Part shown: positions 51,459 through 58,757 of the stretch, piece by piece
Layout of the letters: each line of letters begins with the position of its first letter
Numbering within the stretch: position 1 is the first letter of the stretch
Source: Chryseobacterium sp. KLBC 52
Lineage (GTDB): Bacteria > Bacteroidota > Bacteroidia > Flavobacteriales > Weeksellaceae
DNA length: 64,000 nucleotides
Reading direction: 5' to 3'
NCBI RefSeq assembly: GCF_003347605.1
Contig: NZ_QDFZ01000017.1
Location: forward strand, 62,001 to 126,000
Translations under genes and position numbers: made by a program
Notes under the pieces: model-generated
Told to the model about the DNA's origin: nothing
Seen by the model: the letters and a program-made list of their open reading frames with translations, nothing else
Database searches by the model: none

Positions 51459-54146
51459 TTAATATGTTTTTATCGTTTCCACGAAATTGATATCCGGATT
51501 CAGGATTTCAAGAATAAGACTTTTAACTGATTTCATCGCATCATCAATATTTCCTTTATCAAACTGTAAGGAAACCATTCCCTTCTTAGCATCTGCAAAG
51601 CTCCATATTCCTGTTTCAATCGGGAATCCCCAAAACTCAGGAAGATGCTGAACAACGTAATGATAGATACAAAGCTGAAGTGCCTGTTTTCTGTCGCTGT
51701 TATGAAAATATTCATCTACATTATCCTGATCAATCTTTACATTGAGGTTTTTAATTTTCGCTGTTTTGTAATCAATAATTCTTAGAGTACCATTCAGCCT
51801 GTCAATCCGGTCAATGAATCCGAAGAAAGAAATTTTATCATTTCCATCAAGAGGAAAATCTATATTTTCGAACCTTCTTTCAATATCAATAATCTCCAGT
51901 TTATTGCCCTGCCTTATGAGTTCAAGATCATGATTCAATACATTTTCAATCACCTTTTTAGCAATAGCCTTATGGATATAATTCATCCCTTTTTCATAGA
52001 ATTCCGGCTGGTGTTTCAGTTTTTCAATAGCAATATTGATATATTCATCTACCGCTTTAACTGAATTCTTTAAATCACTTTCTTTTAAAACCTTACCCTT
52101 CAATACCTCATACACTTCTTGAAGTGAATAATGAACCAGATTTCCGTAATTTTTTATCGACAGTTCTTCTTCAATTTCATCCGTTTCCGAAGTGTTTAAA
52201 ATCTTGGAAAGGTAAAAATCAATCGGATTGTAAAGATAACTCGTCAGGTGGGAAGCAGATACTTTTTCCTTCCATTTTTGAAGACGCTCCTGCACAATTT
52301 GTGTCTTGGAAATTTCTATCGGTTTGGTGGCAATAGGCTCTGAAGAATTTTCAATAATGAGATGTTCGATCTCATGAGAACTTTCCATTTCGATCTGGGT
52401 AATGAAACGGCTCTTCTCTCCGGTATTGACTCCGGAACTTAAGGCATTGTATAGTAAATGTACATTCTTCGCATCCTGAATCAGTCTGTAAAAGTGATAG
52501 GCATAAATGCTGTCATTTTCAAGAAAAGTATGAAGATCAAAGAACCTTCGGATATCAAAAGGAATATAGGTATTCTGAGAGTTTCCAAGCGGAAGTTTTC
52601 CTTCGTTGACGGAAAGCAGAATAACGTTTTCAAAGTTCAGAAGACGCGTTTCCAGTAATCCCATTATCTGAAGCCCTCTCAGAGGCTCTCCCTGAAAGTC
52701 AATACTCTCAGAATTGATATGCTGGTTGATCAGAATTTCCAGCGTTTCCATTTTAATTTCAATATTGTAGGGAGTCAGCTGGTTTTTGATGATTCTGAAT
52801 GCATTTTCAAAGTGAGAGACATTCTCATACTGGATATCATCTATTTCAAGCCATTTTACCTGCTGGCAGAACTCAATAAGCATATCCAGGTAACCGTTGG
52901 TTCCTGTTGCTTTCTGAAGAAGACCATAATAAGACAGACCGCTCAGCAGTTCATGTAAAAGTTTCCTGGAAATATAAACAATATTCCGCTCTTCTACTTT
53001 GGCTTTAAACTCATTGATAATCTGCTCATCTTCTACAGATTTTGGTAGTTCTTCCAAAATGGGGAAAACATCTCTGTAATAATAAGACAGTTTGTTTTTT
53101 TCCAATTGTTTCTGCAGGTAGAAAAGACGTTTCACCGCATTGGAGAAAGATAAATTTTTCAACGGGAATCCCATTGTAATATTCAAATTATCAACGCCAT
53201 GCATCACATCAAGACTGGCCGGAAGAAGATTTTCATCCAGCAGTACTACCGCCGTATTGGAGTAAGTTTTATTATTGATCTCTTTAAAGATCTCAGGCAG
53301 TACTTTGGTCTGGGTTACATTCCCGGACACTTCGTATACCTTAATTTTTTTAGGTTGGTTAAAATCGTCTTCTATCCATTGGAAAGCTCTGTTATCATCA
53401 AATTCTTTCCAGGTTTTATGATTTCTCAGAAATTTTCCGGCTTCCTGTCTTTCATCATTGAAATAATAGCGGTCTGCCTGAAAGAAACACTGCGCTTTAT
53501 TCCACTGCAAAAGGCTTCTTACAAGCTTTTCTTCTACCGGAGTAAAGGCATTGAAACCACAAAAAACAAATTCTTCTTTGGTGTTTTTCGCAAAATCAAC
53601 AATCCTGGCTTTAGCCGCCTCGTGAATCATTCCGGAAGTTGCCCAGTTTCTCTCCTGCAGTCTCTCCTTGAGCACAGGAAGAAAAACGTTCATATTCTGC
53701 CAGAAATTAAGAAACTTTTTTCTTGGGACATCATCATCTTCTCCAAGGTCCTGAGCCCATTCTTTGATCCTTTCCTCATCAAACATATACTGCAGAACTG
53801 CCTGATCACTATCCGAAAACTTGAGAATATCATCCCAATCTTTCTGTAAGGTGGGAAACCACTTTAGAAAATCGGAAAAATCATCTCTGGGGATAAGGTT
53901 CAGGCTTCGGTACACATCAAAAGAGAAAAGCCACAGCGGAATTCCCTGAATAGTCTGATGGTCCGCTATTTTATTGATAAGCTCCTCGATGGTAAAAAAG
54001 TTAGGAAGAAACCCTGAATAGTTATTTTCCTCCAGAATCTGTCGGATAAACACAATGGGACGTTTTCCGGGCAGAATGATATTAAACGCAGAAAGGTCAG
54101 TGTTTTGTGCCAGCAGTTCGTGAATGATCTTATTGAGGAATTTCAA
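51459..54146 (-). CDS. PD-(D/E)XK nuclease family protein, AddB-like
   Basis: 895 residues. The N-terminal and middle regions resemble inactive UvrD/RecB helicase repeats. The C-terminal 250 residues form a RecB-type nuclease: GNLVHYSLQEVYEVL, a core of FFGFIDRIDRLNGTLRIIDYKTAKIK (the D and E/D-x-K residues) and the QALQLCIYHYVVQ helix. The layout fits the AddB subunit of AddAB recombination nucleases as found in Bacteroidota, but the AddA helicase gene is not in the window. Its start overlaps the stop of the preceding DUF922-like gene by four bases (ATGA). Confidence 0.78.
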   Translation of the reverse strand: MKFLNKIIHELLAQNTDLSAFNIILPGKRPIVFIRQILEENNYSGFLPNFFTIEELINKIADHQTIQGIPLWLFSFDVYRSLNLIPRDDFSDFLKWFPTLQKDWDDILKFSDSDQAVLQYMFDEERIKEWAQDLGEDDDVPRKKFLNFWQNMNVFLPVLKERLQERNWATSGMIHEAAKARIVDFAKNTKEEFVFCGFNAFTPVEEKLVRSLLQWNKAQCFFQADRYYFNDERQEAGKFLRNHKTWKEFDDNRAFQWIEDDFNQPKKIKVYEVSGNVTQTKVLPEIFKEINNKTYSNTAVVLLDENLLPASLDVMHGVDNLNITMGFPLKNLSFSNAVKRLFYLQKQLEKNKLSYYYRDVFPILEELPKSVEDEQIINEFKAKVEERNIVYISRKLLHELLSGLSYYGLLQKATGTNGYLDMLIEFCQQVKWLEIDDIQYENVSHFENAFRIIKNQLTPYNIEIKMETLEILINQHINSESIDFQGEPLRGLQIMGLLETRLLNFENVILLSVNEGKLPLGNSQNTYIPFDIRRFFDLHTFLENDSIYAYHFYRLIQDAKNVHLLYNALSSGVNTGEKSRFITQIEMESSHEIEHLIIENSSEPIATKPIEISKTQIVQERLQKWKEKVSASHLTSYLYNPIDFYLSKILNTSETDEIEEELSIKNYGNLVHYSLQEVYEVLKGKVLKESDLKNSVKAVDEYINIAIEKLKHQPEFYEKGMNYIHKAIAKKVIENVLNHDLELIRQGNKLEIIDIERRFENIDFPLDGNDKISFFGFIDRIDRLNGTLRIIDYKTAKIKNLNVKIDQDNVDEYFHNSDRKQALQLCIYHYVVQHLPEFWGFPIETGIWSFADAKKGMVSLQFDKGNIDDAMKSVKSLILEILNPDINFVETIKTY

Positions 54147-54679
54147 AGGGTTTTATAGCTTTTTAAGTTGTCAAGTTGTTCAGAAATTGACTGATTATAT
54201 TCGGTTTGTTTTTCTTTATCGATTCCATGGCGGGTTTCCCTGTCATAGGCCATCTGGAAGTTTTTATAATCAACGGATATCCCGTCATAAATAGATTGGA
54301 AATATTTATTATAATCTCCGGAATTTTTAATTCTCTCCGCAACTGCTTTTCTGAATTTTCTCACAAATAATTCTGCAATATCAAAATGCTTTTGCTCATG
54401 AAGAAGAATATAGTCATCCATTTTTTTAACATCTTTCCATGATTTATCTTCATGAAAAAGTGTTTTAATGGTAATTGTAACCGGCGCCTTCGGATTCGAA
54501 GATTTTTCAGCATAAAACTCCCAGCCACAATGGGTGTAAGCCGCTACATCAGGATTCTTTTTCTTGTTAACCGGGCTTTTAAAGTTCTCCCATGTTAATT
54601 TTTTGCCTTCTTCCCAGATAATTTTCTGTCCGGATACAGCCTGTGTTGCCAATAAACATAATACAAAAGTCAATCTCAT
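54143..54679 (-). CDS. Secreted DUF922-like putative zinc protease
   Basis: 178 residues with a signal peptide (MRLTFVLCLLATQAVSGQ). H94-E95-Q-K-H98 in LLHEQKHFDIAEL is an HExxH zinc motif, as in the DUF922 group. A third ligand is probably the D100 or E103 region. One cysteine (C51) is exposed in the mature part. The function is unknown. It overlaps the lipoprotein gene upstream by one base (TAATG) and the AddB-like gene downstream by four, so the three form one translationally coupled unit. Confidence 0.72.
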   Translation of the reverse strand: MRLTFVLCLLATQAVSGQKIIWEEGKKLTWENFKSPVNKKKNPDVAAYTHCGWEFYAEKSSNPKAPVTITIKTLFHEDKSWKDVKKMDDYILLHEQKHFDIAELFVRKFRKAVAERIKNSGDYNKYFQSIYDGISVDYKNFQMAYDRETRHGIDKEKQTEYNQSISEQLDNLKSYKTL

Positions 54680-55083
54680 TATTCCACTACAATTGTTTTG
54701 GTAATCCAGTTATTTCCTCCATTCCAGAATTTAAAAGTATAAGTTCCTTTTCTCTGAGGGCTGAAGTTGATTTTATTTGCACCCACGTAATTCCCCTGCG
54801 TACAAGGTCCGTTGGTGATATATTTGTAAGAAGTAACCGTTCTTTCCAGATTGGTATTGTAAACATAATCATATCCGTAAAAACCCTCACAATGAGACGG
54901 ATAAGTGGAATACGTTTTGATGCTCTGTATGGCAAAAACATCCATGGTATCATTGACAATTTTGACACTGTCTATTTTGATTTTACCAATAGATTCAATG
55001 GTATGATAGTCATCATCATTACACGAAACCAGAAGCACGCTAAACACGAATACTGAAAATCCAATATTTAAAAGTTTTTTCAT
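54679..55083 (-). CDS. Small lipoprotein of unknown function
   Basis: 134 residues from the ATG ending at 55083 (MKKLLNIGF). The frame is open nine codons further, but that part is not signal-like. The lipobox is VLLVSC (C about 21), followed by an acidic NDDDYH linker. The mature part of about 110 residues has two cysteines (SHCEGF, GPCTQG) and a beta-rich end (KGTYTFKFWNGGNNWITKTIVVE). I do not recognise a family. It is the first gene of the lipoprotein-DUF922-AddB unit. Confidence 0.7.
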   Translation of the reverse strand: MKKLLNIGFSVFVFSVLLVSCNDDDYHTIESIGKIKIDSVKIVNDTMDVFAIQSIKTYSTYPSHCEGFYGYDYVYNTNLERTVTSYKYITNGPCTQGNYVGANKINFSPQRKGTYTFKFWNGGNNWITKTIVVE

Positions 55084-55145
55084 AACCTTTACTTTTCTGA
55101 TTATTAACAAATATTAGCAAAAATTATTCCTTATTTACATAAAAA

Positions 55146-55781
55146 TCAGGAATTAAAATTACCTTTTGATACATAAACTACTTTCTTCGTATCAAAAAAC
55201 TCTTCATCAAAATAGTGTTTAAGATTGAAAATTTCACATTTAAGTCCGGCAAGTTCTTCTGCGAGATCGCCTCCTTTCAAATATAAAATTCCGTTATGTT
55301 TAGGGTTAAACTGTTCTTTTTCAAATTTCCCTTTCAGCCATCTTAAAAATTCCGGCATTTGAGTTACCGCTCTGCTGACTACAAAATGGAATTTTTCTTT
55401 AAGCTTTTCTGCTCTTCCATGGATAGCTGTTACATTGGTCAATCCTACTCTGTCTGCTACAGCCTGTACCACACTGATTTTCTTACCAATAGAATCGATC
55501 AGAGTAAATTCTACCTCAGGAAAGAGGATCGCTAAAGGGATACCTGGAAAACCACCTCCTGTTCCAATATCCAAAACTTTGGTTCCCGGGGCAAATTCCA
55601 TCACTTTTGCAATTCCCAACGAGTGTAGAATATGCTTTTCATACAGTGATTCCATATCTTTTCTGGAAATTACATTGATCTTTTCATTCCATTCATTATA
55701 CAGATTTTCCAGTTTTCCGAACTGTTCTTTCTGTTTTTCAGTAAGATCCGGGAAATATTTTAATAGTAACGATGCAGACAT
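55146..55781 (-). CDS. rsmG: 16S rRNA (guanine527-N7)-methyltransferase
   Basis: 211 residues from the ATG ending at 55781 (MSASLLLKYFPDLTEKQ). Seven more codons are open upstream but overlap the promoter region. The enzyme methylates G527 of 16S rRNA, and loss gives low-level streptomycin resistance in several bacteria. The SAM site is VLDIGTGGGFPGIPLAILFPEVEFTLIDS. NVISRKDMESLYEKHILHSL and VVSRAVTQMPEFL are family hallmarks. It is followed by a separate transcript unit on the same strand. Confidence 0.93.
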   Translation of the reverse strand: MSASLLLKYFPDLTEKQKEQFGKLENLYNEWNEKINVISRKDMESLYEKHILHSLGIAKVMEFAPGTKVLDIGTGGGFPGIPLAILFPEVEFTLIDSIGKKISVVQAVADRVGLTNVTAIHGRAEKLKEKFHFVVSRAVTQMPEFLRWLKGKFEKEQFNPKHNGILYLKGGDLAEELAGLKCEIFNLKHYFDEEFFDTKKVVYVSKGNFNS

Positions 55782-55799
55782 GTGAATTATTATAAAACG

Positions 55800-55807
55800 C
55801 AAAAATA
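55800..55807 (-). promoter_or_regulatory. Candidate -7 box of rsmG
   Basis: The minus strand reads TATTTTTG, matching TAnnTTTG, 18 bases upstream of the ATG at 55781. It supports the shorter RsmG start. Confidence 0.45.
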
Positions 55808-55879
55808 AGTTTTATTTCTCTTGTATTCAAATCTACTTTTCCTGATCCGGCTGTAAATTCTGGTTTCCAGCACAATCCA

Positions 55880-57217
55880 TCACTTTGCAATTCCTGGTAT
55901 AACAGGGACACTCAGATTTCCTGACGGGCTTACGCTCTGTACAGCAAAAATATAATTGTCTTTCGAAAGCGGAATTTTCATAGAAAGTCCAGTGGTAAAT
56001 ATTTTTTTCTGCCATACCGCACTGTCCGTTTCTCTTGCCAGCACATAATATCCTGCGGGGATTCCGGATTTTGGTTTTTCCCAATGTAAAGTTGTTGAAT
56101 TTGTCAGCTCTTTCACATCCATTTCAACTTTCTCCGGTTTCGAGGTAGATTTTGCAAGACTTGCCAACACGGCAACATTGGCTGCGACATTCTTTTTCAG
56201 GTATTTAAAATCTATAAACTCGGGAAGATCACCATACTGCTTATTGTTTTCAATTCTTATGTCCTGATGCTGATGATCGTAATTTTCATAATATTCAGTC
56301 AGTCTAACAGAAGGAAATCCGTTATTCACAAAGCTGGTGTGATCTCCTCCACGCAAAAATCTGTCATTCCTATAGATCAGTTTAATCTCCAATCCTTTGA
56401 CATATTGTTCTGTAATTTCTTTGATATAACGAGCCAGCTGCCTGGATTCACTATCATTTTCAAAACCAAGATTTCTGATAGTCATTGCTTTTTTATCCAG
56501 ATCTTTGTAAGGCAGACCTTCGCTGAATACACGAAGGATACGGGTATTGATTTCTCCCGTTTCTCCTGCTTTGGGATTACCGATCATATCATTGTTCAGA
56601 ACCGCTTCCAGCTGTCCATTTTCTCTTTTAATTTTCCCGGCCAATTGCTTGGAGCCTAACAAAGATTGTTCTTCTCCCGAAAAGGCCACAAAAATGATAG
56701 ATGCCGGAAACGAAGATTTGCTCAGTATTCTGGCAGATTCTATCACAGCACTTACTCCACTCCCGTCATCATTGGCACCAGGCGCTTTGGAAGTTCTGTT
56801 CATCATATCCGTTACCCTGGAATCCAGATGTCCTCCGATCAGAAAAATTCTCTTGTCATTCGGATCTGTTCCTTTCAGAAAAGCAACAGCATTTCCAAGA
56901 TTTACAGGTTGGTCAATTCGTTTTCCATCCGGCTGAACGTCTTCGTGCTGCAGATACACTTCCATTCTTCCACCCGAATTTTTAGCATAATCATTGAATT
57001 TTTTGATCACCCAATTCCTTGCTGCACCTATTCCATGCTTAGAATCATCTATCGAACTCAAGGTATGCCGGGTTTCAAAACTCACCAACTTTCCGATATA
57101 TGATTTTAATGAATCTTCATTCACCTGCGAGACATATTTTTTCACTTCGTCATCTTTTAACTGCTTCTGAGAAAAAACAGTACAGGAAATCAGTAATAAA
57201 AAAACGGAATATTTCAT
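55880..57217 (-). CDS. Secreted M28 family zinc aminopeptidase
   Basis: 445 residues with a signal peptide (about 1-16, ending FSQ). Metal ligands of the M28 fold are visible: H130 (IGGHLDSR), the bridging D150 (PGANDDGSG), catalytic E182 and ligand E183 (SGEEQSLLGSK), an aspartate in NNDMIG and a histidine in RGGDHTSF. The last 90 residues form a fibronectin type III-like domain (VEMDVKELTNSTTLHWEKPKSG). It probably trims peptides in the periplasm or outside the cell. It is monocistronic. Confidence 0.88.
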   Translation of the reverse strand: MKYSVFLLLISCTVFSQKQLKDDEVKKYVSQVNEDSLKSYIGKLVSFETRHTLSSIDDSKHGIGAARNWVIKKFNDYAKNSGGRMEVYLQHEDVQPDGKRIDQPVNLGNAVAFLKGTDPNDKRIFLIGGHLDSRVTDMMNRTSKAPGANDDGSGVSAVIESARILSKSSFPASIIFVAFSGEEQSLLGSKQLAGKIKRENGQLEAVLNNDMIGNPKAGETGEINTRILRVFSEGLPYKDLDKKAMTIRNLGFENDSESRQLARYIKEITEQYVKGLEIKLIYRNDRFLRGGDHTSFVNNGFPSVRLTEYYENYDHQHQDIRIENNKQYGDLPEFIDFKYLKKNVAANVAVLASLAKSTSKPEKVEMDVKELTNSTTLHWEKPKSGIPAGYYVLARETDSAVWQKKIFTTGLSMKIPLSKDNYIFAVQSVSPSGNLSVPVIPGIAK

Positions 57218-57529
57218 AGGACGGATCTTAGATTGTTTAAAGATACAAAACCCTACGCTGTAAAATCATTCCTTATAAGAATTTATTCCAATCTCTTTCA
57301 ATAGATTTAGTGCCATTTTCAACATTTCCCGCATTGAATATCTTCTTCGCCGAATTAAGTTTTTTTGTTAAAATAAGATTAAAATCAGTCTTATACATCA
57401 AAAGAAAAGATTTTTATAACCTAAAAGAAGATTTGACTAAAACCTGACAAAAATCTTTAAAGTCCCCCTACTTTTATTACCTACACACCACGTTTTTATT
57501 ATATATTTGTTAAAATTCAAAAAAATACA
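57218..57529. other. Intergenic region between divergent M28 and aminotransferase genes
   Basis: About 310 A/T-rich bases hold no supported gene. The right end has the aminotransferase -7 box. The left end has a minus-strand TATCTTTA near the M28 start. I see no riboswitch-like or strongly structured element. Confidence 0.5.
57502..57509 (+). promoter_or_regulatory. Candidate -7 box of the aminotransferase gene
   Basis: TATATTTG matches TAnnTTTG, 20 bases upstream of the ATG at 57530. Confidence 0.5.
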
Positions 57530-58723
57530 ATGGATAAACTTTCAGATAGAGTAAAAAGATTAGGATACTCCCAGACATTTGTAATGTCTAACAAAGCCAG
57601 AGAAATGAAAGCCAGCGGAATAGATGTGATTAGCTTAACTCTTGGCGAACCGGATTTCGATGTTCCGGACAATATCAAACAGGCAGCATTCGATGCCATC
57701 AATCAAAATTACAGCCACTATTCTCCTGTTCCGGGATTTCTGGAACTGCGTGAGGCTATTGCATATAAATTAAAAAGAGATAATAACCTGGAATACAAAC
57801 CTACCCAGATTTGTGTTTCCAATGGAGCTAAGCAGGCTATTATCAATGTTCTGGCAGCTATTATCAATGATGGCGATGAAGTTTTGCTTCCTGCACCTTA
57901 TTGGGTAAGCTATGATGAAATGGTAAAAATGATGGGTGGAACTTCTGTAATGCTTCCTACGTCTTATGTTACCGATTTCAAAGTGACTGCTGAACAACTT
58001 GAAGAAGCAATTACAGAGAAAACCAAAGCCGTTCTTTTCAGCTCACCATGTAATCCTTCAGGAGGATATTATACGTATGACGAATTAAAATCAATCGCCA
58101 AAGTAATTGCCAAATACCCTCAGATAACGATCATTTCTGATGAGATTTACGAATATATCAATTATGAAACGAAAACCACTTCAATTGCTCAGTTTCCCGA
58201 AGTATATGAACAGACAGCCGTAATCAACGGAATGTCAAAAGCATTCGCGATGACCGGATGGAGAATCGGGTATTCTGCATGTCCGGAGTGGCTGGCAAAA
58301 GCTTGTGAAAAAGTACAGGGACAGATGACCAGCGGAGCCAATACCGTAGCACAGAGAGCTTCTATTGTTGCCCTGAAAACAGATTCTTCCGAATACAGAT
58401 ATATGATTGATGCTTTCAAAAAAAGAAGAGATCTTGTCTACGAACTGATCAAAGAAATCCCAGGATTCAAAGTGGTCCTTCCAAAGGCTGCCTTCTATTT
58501 CTTCCCGGATATTTCGTATTATATCGGAAAAACTCTTAATGGTACCGAAATTAAAAACTCTGATGACTTTGCCATGTTCATCCTGGAAAATGCTCATGTC
58601 GGATGTGTAGGCGGATTCTCTTTTGGAAGTCCGGAATGTATCAGATTCTCTTATGCTGCTTCTGAAGAAGATTTAAGAGAGGCAATGAAACGAATTAAAG
58701 ATTTATTGGAGAAATTCAATTAA
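57530..58723 (+). CDS. Class I pyridoxal-phosphate aminotransferase, aspartate aminotransferase-like
   Basis: 397 residues. The PLP lysine is K237 in GMSKAFAMTGWRIGY. Other landmarks are the N-terminal LTLGEPDFDVPDNIK, SNGAKQAI (phosphate-binding loop), SPCNPSGGYY (Asn of the cofactor site) and ISDEIYEYI. The overall pattern matches the Ib subgroup of aspartate (or aspartate/prephenate) aminotransferases. It exchanges the amino group between aspartate and 2-oxoglutarate. The M16 peptidase gene follows after 34 bases, possibly in the same transcript. Confidence 0.9.
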   Translation: MDKLSDRVKRLGYSQTFVMSNKAREMKASGIDVISLTLGEPDFDVPDNIKQAAFDAINQNYSHYSPVPGFLELREAIAYKLKRDNNLEYKPTQICVSNGAKQAIINVLAAIINDGDEVLLPAPYWVSYDEMVKMMGGTSVMLPTSYVTDFKVTAEQLEEAITEKTKAVLFSSPCNPSGGYYTYDELKSIAKVIAKYPQITIISDEIYEYINYETKTTSIAQFPEVYEQTAVINGMSKAFAMTGWRIGYSACPEWLAKACEKVQGQMTSGANTVAQRASIVALKTDSSEYRYMIDAFKKRRDLVYELIKEIPGFKVVLPKAAFYFFPDISYYIGKTLNGTEIKNSDDFAMFILENAHVGCVGGFSFGSPECIRFSYAASEEDLREAMKRIKDLLEKFN

Positions 58724-58757
58724 CAAACTAATAACCCCCAAATAAAACACGACAGCA

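Noticed and set aside
53199..53849. 216-codon open frame on the plus strand
   Set aside because: It is antisense to the AddB-like gene with no recognisable domain.
55833..56084. 83-codon minus-strand frame at the end of the M28 gene
   Set aside because: It mostly overlaps the M28 C-terminal domain in another frame. The M28 protein has its own complete end, so there is no need for a frameshift or extra gene.
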